Counted from the first letter of the stretch, positions 17,864 through 28,008 are shown. The stretch: DNA of 64,000 bases from Skermanella sp. TT6 (GCF_016653635.2 NZ_CP067420.1:4366001-4430000); one strand, 5' to 3'. Program-made: numbers and translations. Notes: generated from the sequence alone by a model not told the origin.

Positions 17864-17987
17864 GGGGATTGATCCTCGTCTTGGGGGCGATTCGGCCGCC
17901 ATTCGGCAACCTTTGGCCCCCTCAACAAGGGTTTTGGCTGGTTGGTTCCGCGATTTCTCACGGAAAATCGACAACACGCGGGCGGAA

Positions 17988-19337
17988 TTAGGTAGGCAGC
18001 GGCACTCCATGGCGATCGAGCAGCTCGGTCTGGCGCCGTTCCAGAGCGTTCACGTCGAAGTCGCCGATCAGGTCATGGAAGAGGTGGTACCAGTTCACCT
18101 CGGCCTGGAGATGCAGGAACACCGACCCCAGCCCGATCGCCGCCCGGTCCATGAAGACGAATTCCCGGGGGATCTCCAGTCCGCCGACCTCGTGAAGGGC
18201 CTTGTGGACCTTCTCCGCCGCCTCGCGCCCGTACAGGGCGCTGTTGGTCTCGTCGATCCTGCGGGTCCGGTCGTCCATGATCGGGGCATAGACGAAGTGC
18301 GCCCAGACATTGAGGATATCGATCAGCTGGTTGTCGATCTTGTTGAAGCCCCAGACGCGGTACGCCTCCGCCGCCAGGTCGCGGTCGTCGGTCTGGAGCG
18401 CGTGGTACAGGTCGATGACGCCTTTGACGAAGCTCGGCTTGAAGATCCGGATGCAGCCGAAGTCCAGCAGGTTGATCGAGGCGTCGGGCCGGACGGTGTA
18501 GTTGCCCAGGTGCGGGTCGCCGTGGATCGTGCCGCAGGTGTAGAACGGCGTGTACCAGGCCCGGAACATGTTCAGGGCGAGGTCGTTGCGGCGTTCCGGA
18601 TGGTCCTTGACGTAGTCCAGGATCTTCCGCCCGTCGAGCCAGCCCATGGTGAGCAGCCGCTTGGTCGACAGTTCCGGCACGACCTCGGGCACGTGGACGC
18701 TTCCGATCGGCGTGAGGATGTCGCGGTACAGCGCCGTGTGCCGCGCCTCCAGCGCGTAGTCCAGCTCCTCGCGCAGGCGGGCCGAAATCTCGGCATGGAT
18801 CTGCCGGGTCGAGATGGTCTTGTCGTAGCGCTCGTAGATCGAGAAGATCAGCCCGAGCTGCCGCAGGTCGGCCTCGACCGCGGACATCATGTCGGGATAC
18901 TGGAGCTTGCAGGCGAGCTGCCGGCCGTCGGGCCCGACCGCCTTGTGGACCTGCCCCAGGGAGGCGGCGGACGCGGCCTCGTGCTCGAAACTGGCGAACC
19001 GCTTCTGCCAGTCGGGACCCAGCTCCGACGCCATCCGCCGCTTGACGAAGGGCCAGCCCATGCTGGGCGCATCGGCCTGGAGCTGCGAGAGTTCCTGGAC
19101 GTATTCCTGCGGCAGGGCGTCGGGAATGCTGGACAGGATCTGCGCCACCTTCATCAGCGGCCCTTTCAGCCCGCCCAGCGCGTCCCTCAGTTCCTTCGCG
19201 TGCTCGCCGCGTTCGAGCTTGATGCCGAGATAGCGCTGTCCGGCGAGCCGCGCCGCCAGCCCGCCCATCGCCGTGGAGACCCGTGCATAGCGGGCGATGC
19301 GCCCGCCGAACGAGTTCTGTTCAGTGCCGTTTGCCAT
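17988..19337 (-). CDS. ABC1/UbiB-family atypical kinase
   Basis: 449 aa AarF/ABC1 protein, the family of UbiB/COQ8 that supports ubiquinone synthesis or other lipid homeostasis. The start ATG 19337 (MANGTEQNSFGGRIARYARV) is preferred to upstream TTG/ATG because the extra residues are not family-like. The N-terminal KxGQ-type motif reads KVAQ (GPLMKVAQILSSIP), the usual Ala-rich nucleotide loop is AASAASLGQVHKA, and the catalytic and metal motifs are GDPHLGNY and DFGCIR. No C-terminal membrane segments like those of UbiB are evident, so it may be a second ABC1 type rather than UbiB itself. Confidence 0.85.
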   Translation of the reverse strand: MANGTEQNSFGGRIARYARVSTAMGGLAARLAGQRYLGIKLERGEHAKELRDALGGLKGPLMKVAQILSSIPDALPQEYVQELSQLQADAPSMGWPFVKRRMASELGPDWQKRFASFEHEAASAASLGQVHKAVGPDGRQLACKLQYPDMMSAVEADLRQLGLIFSIYERYDKTISTRQIHAEISARLREELDYALEARHTALYRDILTPIGSVHVPEVVPELSTKRLLTMGWLDGRKILDYVKDHPERRNDLALNMFRAWYTPFYTCGTIHGDPHLGNYTVRPDASINLLDFGCIRIFKPSFVKGVIDLYHALQTDDRDLAAEAYRVWGFNKIDNQLIDILNVWAHFVYAPIMDDRTRRIDETNSALYGREAAEKVHKALHEVGGLEIPREFVFMDRAAIGLGSVFLHLQAEVNWYHLFHDLIGDFDVNALERRQTELLDRHGVPLPT

Positions 19338-19487
19338 GCACTCAAAGTGGTGCCCCGGCCGGCGAAAGACCAGTGCGCGGGGGCGCGGATCGGGCGGCGC
19401 CGCATGCGCCCGCCCTTCCGGACTGCCAAGCGAAAGGACCGTCATTTCTTGCGCATACAAGAATATGATCGCGTTATATTACCGGAC

Positions 19488-19493
19488 TATAAT
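19488..19493 (+). promoter_or_regulatory. Candidate -10 element upstream of the 99 aa gene
   Basis: A perfect TATAAT sits in a markedly AT-rich patch (19455-19515), 130 bases before the start of the small beta-rich protein. No good -35 is seen 17 bases upstream, so this is tentative. Confidence 0.3.
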
Positions 19494-19622
19494 AATATAC
19501 CATTTCATGCAGAAGGCACCTATGATGCCGCAAGCATAGAAAACACGCCTTCCATCCCATCGGGGATACCCCGGCCCCCACCCGACCCGCCCCTGTCCCA
19601 CGTCGTTCAGCAGGAGTTCCAG

Positions 19623-19922
19623 ATGGCAAGAGTATCCCTGAGGGTGACCCACGCGGACAACGAGATCGTCGTGTTCCTGAACGGGCTGGTCGTCTATGCC
19701 CGGGAGCAGGAGGAGGACGTGTCGTTCGACGACGTCACCGACCTGGACCCCTACCTGACGTCCGGCCTCAACATCCTGATCCTGGTCGGGGTCAACTGGA
19801 GCGCCGCCGCCAACTATCAGGGCGCCCTGACGATCGGCGACATCACGCAGCCCTTCTCCTACCAGAAGGACGACGCGCAGCCCGGCGTCTCCTGGATCCA
19901 GACCTTCACCATCCCGGCCTGA
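19623..19922 (+). CDS. Small beta-rich hypothetical protein
   Basis: 99 aa. ATG 19623 follows AGGAG with ideal spacing. The composition is acidic and without Cys. Alternating hydrophobic strands (VSLRVTHADNEIVVFLNGLV, LNILILVGVNW, GALTIGDITQPFSY) suggest a jelly-roll or other beta-sandwich with a long Asp-rich loop. No signal peptide, so cytoplasmic or dependent on another exporter. I do not recognise a characterised homologue. It stands alone between two minus-strand genes. Confidence 0.72.
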   Translation: MARVSLRVTHADNEIVVFLNGLVVYAREQEEDVSFDDVTDLDPYLTSGLNILILVGVNWSAAANYQGALTIGDITQPFSYQKDDAQPGVSWIQTFTIPA

Positions 19923-19932
19923 GCAGGTCCCG

Positions 19933-21897
19933 TTAGGAAGAAACGCCCGCCACCCTGGCCACCTCCCCCTCGCCCAGCGGCGGCGGGTCGAACTGAAGGT
20001 GGATGCCGTGGCGGGTGATCCCGACCACGTGGGCGTGCTGGGGCTGGTCCCGGTCGGGGATGCGCAGCTTAAGCCGGTCGCCCGCCGTGAACTTGATGTC
20101 GCTGCTGATCAGGGCGCCGCCGCGCGACACGTCCAGCAGTTCGGCCTCCCCGGCGCCGAACGGGCCGGCGACCTCCGTCGCGACCTGGCAGGGGTGCCGG
20201 GTGTGGGCGCGGCGGTTGGCCTCGTCGGTCGAGGTGCGGACGATCTGGGTCAGCGCCTCCGCCAGGGCCTCTATCCCGTCGCTCAGCGCCGAGGCGGCCA
20301 ACTTGCTGCTTTCCGCCAGTTCGTCGGTGCGCCGCACGTCGCCGGACAGGGCGTCCACATGGACCGAGACGTCGCGGGTCGCGTTCGCGGTGGCCTCGAC
20401 GTTCCCGGCGATCTCGGCGATGGCCTCGGACTGCTCCCGCATGGCGGTGCCGATCCGGCCGGCGATCCCGTCGACCGCCGCTATGGAATCGCCGACCCGG
20501 CCGACGGCGGCGCCAGCGTCCTTGGCCGCGGCCTGGATGCGGGCGATCAGGTCGCCGATCCGGTCGGTCGAGCGCTCGGTCTCGCGCGACAGCGCCTTGA
20601 CCTCCGCCGCGACGACGGCGAAGCCTTTGCCGGCCTCCCCGGCGCGCGACGCCTCGATGGTGGCGTTCAGCGCCAGCAGGTTGGTCTGCGAGGCGACGTT
20701 GCGGATCAGACCGACGATTCCGCCGATCTCGGCCGCGACCTCGTCCAGGGTGCGGATCACGCCGGCGGCGTCCCTGGCGCTGGCGACCGCGAGGCCGGCG
20801 GCTGCGGCCGCTTCCCCCACCTGGCCGTTGATCCGCCCGACCGAGTCGGACAGCCGGCCGGCCGCTTCCGCCGCGATGCCCACCGCCCCCAGCGCCTGGG
20901 CCGTGGCATCGGACATCTCGCGCGCGTTACGGTCCATGCTGCGCGCCGCCGCGTGCAGGCCGACGGTGGCTTCGCGCATGCCGCCGGTCTGGCCGGTCAC
21001 GGTCTCGATCGCCCTGCGGGTCTGGCCGTCCACCTTGTCGGCCATGCCGCGGATGGCTGCGCGCACCTCGTCGCGGTGGATTTCCTCCAGTCGCTCCTCC
21101 TCCATCCGCATGGCGCGGACCTTGACGGCGTGCTCGCGGAAGACCTGGACCGATGCCGCCATGGCGCCGACCTCGTCGGCGCGGTCGAGGCAGGGCACCT
21201 CCTCGTCCAGCTGGTCGGCGGCGAACCGCCCCATGACCGCGCGCAGCCGGGTCAGCGGCCCCAGCAGCCCGCGCATCGCCAGGAACGACGCGGCGGCCAC
21301 CACCAGGGCGGCGACCCCGCCCAGCAACCCGCCGACCCGGACCATGGCGTCCACCATGGTCATGAAGGCGGACCGCGGCTCGCCGACGAACAGCGCGCCG
21401 ATCACCTTGCCCTGGGGATCGGCGATCGGATCGTAGGCGGCGAGATAGGTCTCCCCCAGCACGGCGACCTCGCCCCGGAACGGCTGCCCGCGCTTCAGGA
21501 CGGTCTCGATCACGGCCGGATCGACCAGCCCCGTCCCGACCGCCCGCCGCCCGGTCGAGTCGCGCACCGATGTCGCCACCCGGCGGCCGTCGGAGAACAG
21601 CGTCACCGCCCCGCCGGTCAGCGTGCCGATGCGGTCCACCAAGTCCATGTTGCCTTCCAGCGGCGTGTCGCCCGCGGTCAGCTTGCCCTTGTCGTCGAGC
21701 CGCAGGTCGCCGAGGTGCCGAAGCATTTCCCAGGCGACCCGCATGTTGGCTTCCTGCCGCGCGATCCCCAGCCGCTCGCCCTCCGCCAGGAGCACGGCGC
21801 GGAGCGCCACGAGGTTGACGATGCCGATCGCCCCGATCGCGAGGATGCACAGGAGGGCGATCTTGGTGGATATGGACAGTCGGTTGACCAGCGGCAC
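19933..21897 (-). CDS. Methyl-accepting chemotaxis protein with C-terminal PilZ domain
   Basis: 654 aa receptor. A membrane helix at about 13-33, a periplasmic cache-type sensor (about 35-185, with [12 protein letters not shown]), a second membrane helix at about 187-210, HAMP, then the coiled signalling domain with the conserved hairpin tip ([19 protein letters not shown]). After it, from about residue 560, a PilZ domain carries the c-di-GMP-binding RRxxxR motif ([10 protein letters not shown]) and the DVSRGGALI motif (D-x-S-x-x-G). c-di-GMP should therefore modulate chemotactic signalling directly at this receptor. PilZ-tailed receptors are known in Azospirillum-type bacteria. Confidence 0.92.
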   Translation of the reverse strand: MPLVNRLSISTKIALLCILAIGAIGIVNLVALRAVLLAEGERLGIARQEANMRVAWEMLRHLGDLRLDDKGKLTAGDTPLEGNMDLVDRIGTLTGGAVTLFSDGRRVATSVRDSTGRRAVGTGLVDPAVIETVLKRGQPFRGEVAVLGETYLAAYDPIADPQGKVIGALFVGEPRSAFMTMVDAMVRVGGLLGGVAALVVAAASFLAMRGLLGPLTRLRAVMGRFAADQLDEEVPCLDRADEVGAMAASVQVFREHAVKVRAMRMEEERLEEIHRDEVRAAIRGMADKVDGQTRRAIETVTGQTGGMREATVGLHAAARSMDRNAREMSDATAQALGAVGIAAEAAGRLSDSVGRINGQVGEAAAAAGLAVASARDAAGVIRTLDEVAAEIGGIVGLIRNVASQTNLLALNATIEASRAGEAGKGFAVVAAEVKALSRETERSTDRIGDLIARIQAAAKDAGAAVGRVGDSIAAVDGIAGRIGTAMREQSEAIAEIAGNVEATANATRDVSVHVDALSGDVRRTDELAESSKLAASALSDGIEALAEALTQIVRTSTDEANRRAHTRHPCQVATEVAGPFGAGEAELLDVSRGGALISSDIKFTAGDRLKLRIPDRDQPQHAHVVGITRHGIHLQFDPPPLGEGEVARVAGVSS

Positions 21898-22575
21898 GAT
21901 CCCACGCCTCGGCAGTCTCAGGGCGCGAGGAACCTATCACCGATGCGCGCGGGAGTCAGTGCCGGGATGGAGTCATTCGCATACTATCTTGCCGCAGGCG
22001 GGGAAGGATCTTACGGGCCTTCCGGCGGCTGGCCGCTTATCGTCACATATAGGCATCGACTTGTTTGCACGTCTGAACAGCCAGCAGGTCGGGCAGGATA
22101 CGACACTAAGGTTGTCATGCCCGTGCGGACCAGGGCGCGGCGGCAACCGATGGCGCTTGCCGTATGGTCGGAATTTCGCTTAAAGTGGGGCCAAGGTCCG
22201 GTGGAGAGACGGAAGTTGGACTCTCCCGTCTCCCCGGTCGAAGCTAGAGCCTGATCAGGAGTTCAAACCTGACCCGGCCCCACTGGACCCGAACCTTGAC
22301 TACCAAATGCATCAACTCCTTTCGGTTAGCGTCCGGGATGTTCACGCATCCCGGACGCGGCCGAATTTGGGCGAATGCGATGGAATGCGCATTGGCATTC
22401 ACGCGCACTGCGGGCACCACCCGCGGCGCCTTATCCCGATAATCCATACTCCTTGACGTGCAGGCGTATTCAGCCCAGGGTCGACCCACCTTCGCAACCG
22501 CGAGGGGCGGCCGGACCGGGAAATGGCCTTCCCCAGCCCGCTGCGCCCCGGTCCCACGGGTACCGGCCGGAGGAA
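21898..22575. other. Long intergenic region with hairpins
   Basis: About 680 bases of lower GC than the genes around it. No convincing frame with a ribosome site was found. It contains two hairpins: a small one with arms GAGACGG (22206-22212) and CCGTCTC (22226-22232), and the long perfect one at 22329-22358. It could hold a small RNA or the leader of the small gene at 22576. Confidence 0.4.
22329..22358. repeat. Perfect 12-bp hairpin in the intergenic region
   Basis: GCGTCCGGGATG at 22329-22340 pairs exactly with CATCCCGGACGC at 22347-22358 around a 6-base loop. There is no T run after either arm, so it is not a typical terminator; a structured RNA or protein-binding palindrome is possible. 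Confidence 0.5.
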
Positions 22576-22938
22576 ATGGCGGCCCTGGGACTTCCGCCCA
22601 CCATGTCGCGGCGCCCATCGCAGGCCGAACTGGCACGCCCCTTCCGCCAGAGCCTCCATCCGGACCCGGCGAAGCAGCGGGAGACGAAGCGGCTGCACAA
22701 GGCGCGCATCGAAGCCTTGCGGAAACGGCGTGACCTTCAGAAGGAATGGTACGGCCGCACCGGCCTCGACGCCCTCAACCGGCGGCATGCCCGGCTGCTG
22801 GAGGAGAAGCCCGGCAGCGAGCGGGACCTGATGGAATTGATGATCGGTCCCGGCGGCGGGGGCGGCGGCCATGCCGCCCCCACCGCCGGGAACCGGAGAA
22901 GGGGCGTCAGCGGTCCTGCCGCTCCAGCTCGTCGATGA
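22576..22938 (+). CDS. Hypothetical basic protein (uncertain)
   Basis: 120 aa. The codon third positions are strongly G/C, as in real genes here, to about base 22880. The middle is very basic and helical (KQRETKRLHKARIEALRKRR), followed by EKPGSERDLMELMIGPGG and a Gly-rich tail. GGAGG sits only 2 bases before ATG 22576, too close, so ATG 22603 is an alternative start. The 3' end overlaps the convergent peptidase gene by 32 bases. No family recognised; it may be an artefact of high GC. Confidence 0.4.
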   Translation: MAALGLPPTMSRRPSQAELARPFRQSLHPDPAKQRETKRLHKARIEALRKRRDLQKEWYGRTGLDALNRRHARLLEEKPGSERDLMELMIGPGGGGGGHAAPTAGNRRRGVSGPAAPARR

Positions 22939-24727
22939 AGCCGCGGATCACGCCCAGGCCCTTGTCCCAGAAGGCGGGATCGGAGGCGTTGAGGCCGAAC
23001 GGGGCCAGCAGTTCCTGGTGGCGCAGCGTGCCGCCGGCCGACAGCATCTTCAGGTACCGCTCGGCGAAGCCGTCCGCCGCGTCCTGGTAGACCGCGTAGA
23101 GCGAGTTGACCAGGCAGTCGCCGAAGGCATAGGCGTAGACGTAGAAGGGCGAATGGATGAAATGCGGGATATAGGCCCAGTAGGTCCGGTATCCCTGGTC
23201 GAAGCGAAGCGCCGGGCCGAGGCTCTCCGCCTGCACGTCCATCCAGATCTCCCCGATCCGCTCCGCCGTCAGCTCGCCCTCGCGCCTCTCGGTGTGGAGC
23301 CGCTGCTCGAAATCGAAGAAGGCGATCTGGCGGACCACCGTGTTCAGCATGTCCTCCACTTTGGAGGCCAGCATGATCTTCTTGGCGGCCGGATCCGTCT
23401 CCGCGTCGAGCAGCGAGCGGAAGGTCAGCATCTCGCCGAACACCGACGCGGTCTCCGCCAGGGTCAGCGGCGTGTCGGCCATCAGGTGGCCCTGGCGGCC
23501 GGCCAGCACCTGGTGGACGCCGTGCCCCAGCTCGTGGGCCAGGGTCATCACGTCGCGGGTCTTGCCCTGGTAGTTGACCAGCAGGTAAGGGTGGACGCTC
23601 GGCACCGTCGGGTGCGCGAAGGCGCCCGGCGCCTTGCCCGGCCGGACCGGCGCGTCGATCCAGGCATTGTCGAAGAAGCGGCGGCCTACGGCGGCCAGCT
23701 CCGGCGAGAAGCGGCCATAGGCGTCCAGCACGATGCCGCGCGCCTCGGTCCACGGGATCAGCCGGTCCACGTCGTCCGGCAACGGCGCGTTGCGGTCCCA
23801 GTAGTCCAGCGTGTCGCCGCCGAACCACTTGGCCTTGAGCGCGTAATAGCGGTGCGACAGGTCCGGGTAGGCACCCTTGACGGCGGTCACCAGCGCGTCC
23901 ACCACCTCGTCCTCGACATGGTTGGACTTGTTGCGGGACGAGGTCGGGCGCGGATAGTTGCGCCACTTGTCCTCGATCTCCTTGTCCTTGGCCAGCGTGT
24001 TGGTGATCAGCGCGAAGGTGCGGACATTGGCGTCGAGCACCCGGCCGATCTCCACCGCCGCCTCGCGCCGGCGCTCGGCCGAGCGGTCGGTCAGGCGGTT
24101 CAGCGCCTCGGTGCAGGTCATTTCCCGGCCGTCGATGGTGAAGCGCAGCCCGGCGATCGTCTCGTCGAACAGGCGGTTCCAGGCGGCGCGGCCGACCACG
24201 TATTTCTCGTGGAGCAGGCGCTCCAGCTCGTCCGAAAGCTGGTGCGGGCGGAACACGCGGATGTCGCGCAGCCAGGGCGCGTACTTCGCCAGTTCCGGCG
24301 ACTTCATCTTGGCGGCCAGCGCCGAGTCGTCGAGCCGGTTGAGCTCCAGGGTGAAGAACAGCAGGTGGGTCGAGATGCCGTTGACCCGCTCCTGGATGCC
24401 CTGGAAGAACTTGCCCACGTTCGGGTCGTTCATGTCGCCGGCATAGACCAGGTGCGCATAGCTCATGATGCGCGACAGGGTCTCGTCGATCTCCTCGTAC
24501 TGGGCCACGGCGCTGCCGAGCTGGTCGCCGCCGAGGTCCGCCAGCTTGCCGTTGTAGCTCCTGTAGAAGTCCTTCGACGCCTTTTCCATCCGGTCCAGGT
24601 CGGCCTTGAGCGCGTCGGAGTCCTGCCCCGGGTAGAGGTCGCCCAGATCCCAGGTCGGCAGCTCGCCGAGGTCGGGCATTCCCGGTTCGGGATTGTCGAA
24701 CGGCTCTGCGGTCGCTGTCTGGCTCAT
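22907..24727 (-). CDS. pepF: M3-family oligoendopeptidase F
   Basis: 606 aa cytosolic zinc metallopeptidase that degrades short peptides. The zinc motif HELGHGVHQ is intact, with the downstream Glu in LAETASVFGE. The N-terminal helical region (ATWDL-type opening: LPTWDLGDLYPG) and the C-terminal segment YAFGDCLVNSLYAVYQ are typical of the PepF/M3B branch. Normal length, no signal peptide. Single gene. Confidence 0.92.
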   Translation of the reverse strand: MSQTATAEPFDNPEPGMPDLGELPTWDLGDLYPGQDSDALKADLDRMEKASKDFYRSYNGKLADLGGDQLGSAVAQYEEIDETLSRIMSYAHLVYAGDMNDPNVGKFFQGIQERVNGISTHLLFFTLELNRLDDSALAAKMKSPELAKYAPWLRDIRVFRPHQLSDELERLLHEKYVVGRAAWNRLFDETIAGLRFTIDGREMTCTEALNRLTDRSAERRREAAVEIGRVLDANVRTFALITNTLAKDKEIEDKWRNYPRPTSSRNKSNHVEDEVVDALVTAVKGAYPDLSHRYYALKAKWFGGDTLDYWDRNAPLPDDVDRLIPWTEARGIVLDAYGRFSPELAAVGRRFFDNAWIDAPVRPGKAPGAFAHPTVPSVHPYLLVNYQGKTRDVMTLAHELGHGVHQVLAGRQGHLMADTPLTLAETASVFGEMLTFRSLLDAETDPAAKKIMLASKVEDMLNTVVRQIAFFDFEQRLHTERREGELTAERIGEIWMDVQAESLGPALRFDQGYRTYWAYIPHFIHSPFYVYAYAFGDCLVNSLYAVYQDAADGFAERYLKMLSAGGTLRHQELLAPFGLNASDPAFWDKGLGVIRGFIDELERQDR

Positions 24728-24898
24728 CGGTATCCTCCTGTTGCGCTGCCAGGGATATAGGCAGGCGATTGAACCCGTCCAAGCTGCCGTCCCGTTCTAT
24801 ATATCGGGCCGTAAACGGTGCCCATGCTCCTTCACGCCGCCAGCATCACGGCCTAAAGGCCCACTCCGGAATGGACCTCACCTACACGGAAGGCAGAC

Positions 24899-26743
24899 AT
24901 GAACAGCACGCGCCCCGATCACCCGACGCGGACCGACCGCGCCACCACCGATCGCGACACCTATGACCGCTGGTCGAGCCTGCCCGGCATGTTCTTCGAC
25001 CAGGTGCTGCGCCAGGGCGGCCGGCCGCTGCTGATCTCCAAGCAGGCCGGCGAATGGCGCCGGCAGAACTGGGAGGAGGTCGCGCGCGACATCCGGCGCG
25101 CGGCTGCGGGCCTGCGAAGCCTGGGCGTAGGACGCGGCGACCGGGTCGCCATCGTCGCGGAGAACCGGCCGGAATGGCTGGTCGCCGACTTCGCGATCAT
25201 GTCGCTGGGCGCCGTCACGGTCCCGGCCTACACCACCAGCACGGCGTCCGACCATCTCCATACGCTGACCGACAGCGGCGCCCGGGTCGTGCTGGTCTCC
25301 ACCCCGGCGCTGATGCGCAAGGTGCTGCCCGCCGTCCTCCAGGTGCGCGGCATGCGGGCGTTGGTCTGCTTCGACGGGGACATGCCGGGCATGCCCGACG
25401 GCGCGCCCGAAGCCCTGGGCTGGGCGGAGCTGCTGAGGCGGGGCGAGCCCCGGGACGGGGAGCCGGATCCGGAGGACGTGCCGGCCGGGCGCGACGACGT
25501 GGCCTGCATCATCTACACCTCGGGCACCGGCGGGACGCCCAAGGGCGTCATGCTGACCCACGGCAACATCCTGTCCAACTGCAAGTCGGCCTATACCCTG
25601 GTCGAGGATGTCGGGCTGGGGGAGGAGACCTTCCTGTCCTTCCTTCCCCTCGCCCACGCCTACGAGCATACCTGCGGCCAGATGTTCGCCCTGACCCTGG
25701 GAGCCCGGATCGCCTACGCGGAATCGGTCGAGAAGCTGGCCGGCAACCTGGGGGAGGTCAGGCCGACCATCATGACCGCCGTCCCGCGCCTCTACGAAGT
25801 CCTGGAGACGCGCATCCGCCGGGAGGTCGAGCGGGCCGGCGGCGTGCGCCTCGCCCTGTTCCGCAGGACGCTGGAGCTGGGCGCCCGGCGGTACCGCCGG
25901 GACGGGCGCCTGGGGCCGCTGGACGCGGCGCAGGATTTCGTGCTGGACCGGCTGGTGCGCGCCCGCATCCGCGAACGGTTCGGCGGACGGCTGAAAGCCT
26001 TCATCTCGGGCGGGGCGGCGCTGGCGCCGGAGACGGCGCTGTTCTTCCAGTCGCTCGGCATCCGCATCCTCCAGGGCTACGGGCAGACCGAGGCGTCGCC
26101 GCTGATCGCCTGCAACCGGCCCAGCCGCATCCGCCACGACACCGTCGGCCCGCCGATGCCCGACGTGGAGGTCAGGATCGCCGGGGACGGCGAGATCCTG
26201 GCGCGCGGACCCATGGTGATGAAAGGCTATTGGGGCGACCGGGACGCGACCGACCGCACGATCGTGGACGGCTGCCTTCACACCGGCGACATCGGCCACC
26301 TGGCGCCCGACGGCTCGCTGGTCCTGACCGACCGCAAGAAGGACCTGATCGTGACCAGCGGCGGCGACAACGTGGCGCCCCAGCGGGTCGAGAACCTGCT
26401 GACGCTGGAGCCCTGCATCGGCCAGGTCATGGTGGCGGGGGACGGCAAGCCGTTCCTGGCGGCCCTGATCGTTCCCGACCTCCAGCTGGCGCGCGACTGG
26501 GCCGAGCGCCACGGCAAGCGGGCCGAACCGGCGGAACTGGCGGAGGACGCCGATTTCCGGAAGCATATCGGCGAGGCGGTGGAACGGGTCAATCGCGGCC
26601 TGTCCGGCATCGAACGCATCCGCAAGTTCGTGATCGTCCCGGAGCCGTTCAGCGTGGAGAATGCGCAGCTCACGCCCACCCTCAAGATCCGGCGCCACGA
26701 GATCCGCAAGCGCTACGGCGAGTTGCTGGAGAAACTGTATTGA
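24899..26743 (+). CDS. Long-chain fatty-acid-CoA ligase (AMP-forming)
   Basis: 614 aa ANL-superfamily enzyme that activates long-chain fatty acids. The P-loop is YTSGTGGTPKGVMLTHGN; the later motifs are GYGQTEASPLIACN, HTGDIGHLAPDG and DRKKDLIVTSGGDNVAPQ. The closing region has TPTLKIRRHEIRKRY with the C-terminal Lys. The architecture matches the FadD15/ACSBG-type long-chain ligases rather than E. coli FadD. It begins 170 bases from the divergent pepF gene. Confidence 0.9.
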   Translation: MNSTRPDHPTRTDRATTDRDTYDRWSSLPGMFFDQVLRQGGRPLLISKQAGEWRRQNWEEVARDIRRAAAGLRSLGVGRGDRVAIVAENRPEWLVADFAIMSLGAVTVPAYTTSTASDHLHTLTDSGARVVLVSTPALMRKVLPAVLQVRGMRALVCFDGDMPGMPDGAPEALGWAELLRRGEPRDGEPDPEDVPAGRDDVACIIYTSGTGGTPKGVMLTHGNILSNCKSAYTLVEDVGLGEETFLSFLPLAHAYEHTCGQMFALTLGARIAYAESVEKLAGNLGEVRPTIMTAVPRLYEVLETRIRREVERAGGVRLALFRRTLELGARRYRRDGRLGPLDAAQDFVLDRLVRARIRERFGGRLKAFISGGAALAPETALFFQSLGIRILQGYGQTEASPLIACNRPSRIRHDTVGPPMPDVEVRIAGDGEILARGPMVMKGYWGDRDATDRTIVDGCLHTGDIGHLAPDGSLVLTDRKKDLIVTSGGDNVAPQRVENLLTLEPCIGQVMVAGDGKPFLAALIVPDLQLARDWAERHGKRAEPAELAEDADFRKHIGEAVERVNRGLSGIERIRKFVIVPEPFSVENAQLTPTLKIRRHEIRKRYGELLEKLY

Positions 26744-26821
26744 CGGACAGCGACCGATGCCACTGCAGGTTCTCCTTTTGGGGGTTCGACGCCGACAGCC
26801 ATTCTGATGTGTTGTCACCCC

Positions 26822-27991
26822 ATGAGCGACAATAGCTTTGATCACGAACGATGGATCCGCCGTCAGAGCGCCCTGGCCGAGTTCGGCCGGCAGGCGCTGC
26901 TGGTGGACGATCTGGATGCCCTGCTGCACGAGGCGGTCGTGCTGGCCGCCCAGGGGCTGGGTGTCGGGCGGGCCAAGGTAATGGAGCGGCTTCCCGGCGG
27001 CGACCGGCTGCTGATGCGCGCCGCGGTCGGGTGGCAGCCCGGGCTCGAGGGTGTCCTGGTGGTGGATGCCGGAAGCCGCTCTTCCGGCGGCTATACGCTG
27101 GCGACCGGCACGCCCGTGATCGCCGACGACATCGAGACCGAGACGCGGTTCGACGTCCCGCAGTTCCTGCGCGAGCACGGCATCCGGAGCCTGATCAACG
27201 TGATCATCCAGGGCCGGGGCGACCCCTTCGGCGTGCTGGAAGTGGACAGCGACGAAAGGCGCAACTTCAACCAGGAGGACGTGGACTTCCTGCAGAGCTA
27301 CGCCAACATCCTGGCCGCCGCGATCGAGCGGCGCTCTTCCAACGAAGCGTTGTCCCGGCTGGCGGAGGAGCGCGCGGTCCTGTTGAGGGAGCTGCAGCAC
27401 CGGGTCAAGAACAACCTTCAGATCATCACCAGCCTGCTCAACATGCAGATCCGCCGCGTCGGCGCCGGCGAGGTGGAGAGCCAGCTTCGCATCATCGGCA
27501 GCCGGGTGGAAACCCTGCGGGTCGTCCATGACAGCCTGTTCGAGGCGGGCAGCGTCGAGCGGATCGGCCTGCCGCGCTATCTGCGGACCCTGTGCGAAAG
27601 CCTGCTGGCGTTCCACGGCGTCCGGGCGGAGGACGTGACGCTGGACTTCGCGGCCGACGACGCCGACGCCGGGGTGGACACCACGGTGCCCCTGGGGCTG
27701 CTGATCAATGAATTCATCGTCAACAGCCTCCAGCACGCCTTCTCCGGGAGCGGTCCGGAGGGGGGCGGCAGGATCGCCCTCCGGCTGGACCGGACGGCGC
27801 CGGACGGCGCCCGGCTGACGCTGAGCGACGACGGGCCGGGGTTCGACCGGGTGAAGGCGTCGCGGGTCGGCACCGGCCTGCAGATCATGGACGTCCTGGC
27901 GGCCCAGCTCGGCGGCAGGCTGGCCTGGGACGGGGAAGCGTGGCGGAAGAAGGAGGGTGCCCGGCTGGTGCTCGACCTGCCGGTGCTCTAA
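26822..27991 (+). CDS. GAF-domain sensor histidine kinase (HisKA_2)
   Basis: 389 aa soluble kinase. The start ATG 26822 (MSDNSFDHERW) is preferred to 26807, which adds only five residues. A GAF domain spans about 15-175 (FGVLEVDSDERRNFNQEDVDF at its end, broken here as FGVLEVDSDE then RRNFNQED). The phosphoacceptor is His193 in LLRELQHRVKNNLQ. The ATPase domain follows, with NEFIVNSLQHAF and DDGPGF. Such HisKA_2 kinases often act in general-stress or light/redox networks. No response regulator is adjacent. Confidence 0.9.
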   Translation: MSDNSFDHERWIRRQSALAEFGRQALLVDDLDALLHEAVVLAAQGLGVGRAKVMERLPGGDRLLMRAAVGWQPGLEGVLVVDAGSRSSGGYTLATGTPVIADDIETETRFDVPQFLREHGIRSLINVIIQGRGDPFGVLEVDSDERRNFNQEDVDFLQSYANILAAAIERRSSNEALSRLAEERAVLLRELQHRVKNNLQIITSLLNMQIRRVGAGEVESQLRIIGSRVETLRVVHDSLFEAGSVERIGLPRYLRTLCESLLAFHGVRAEDVTLDFAADDADAGVDTTVPLGLLINEFIVNSLQHAFSGSGPEGGGRIALRLDRTAPDGARLTLSDDGPGFDRVKASRVGTGLQIMDVLAAQLGGRLAWDGEAWRKKEGARLVLDLPVL

Positions 27992-28008
27992 GCGTCAGGC
28001 GACGCGGC

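Noticed and set aside
24878-27736. Long antisense frame opposite the acyl-CoA ligase and GAF kinase
   Set aside because: Same artefact: low-complexity translation, no signature.
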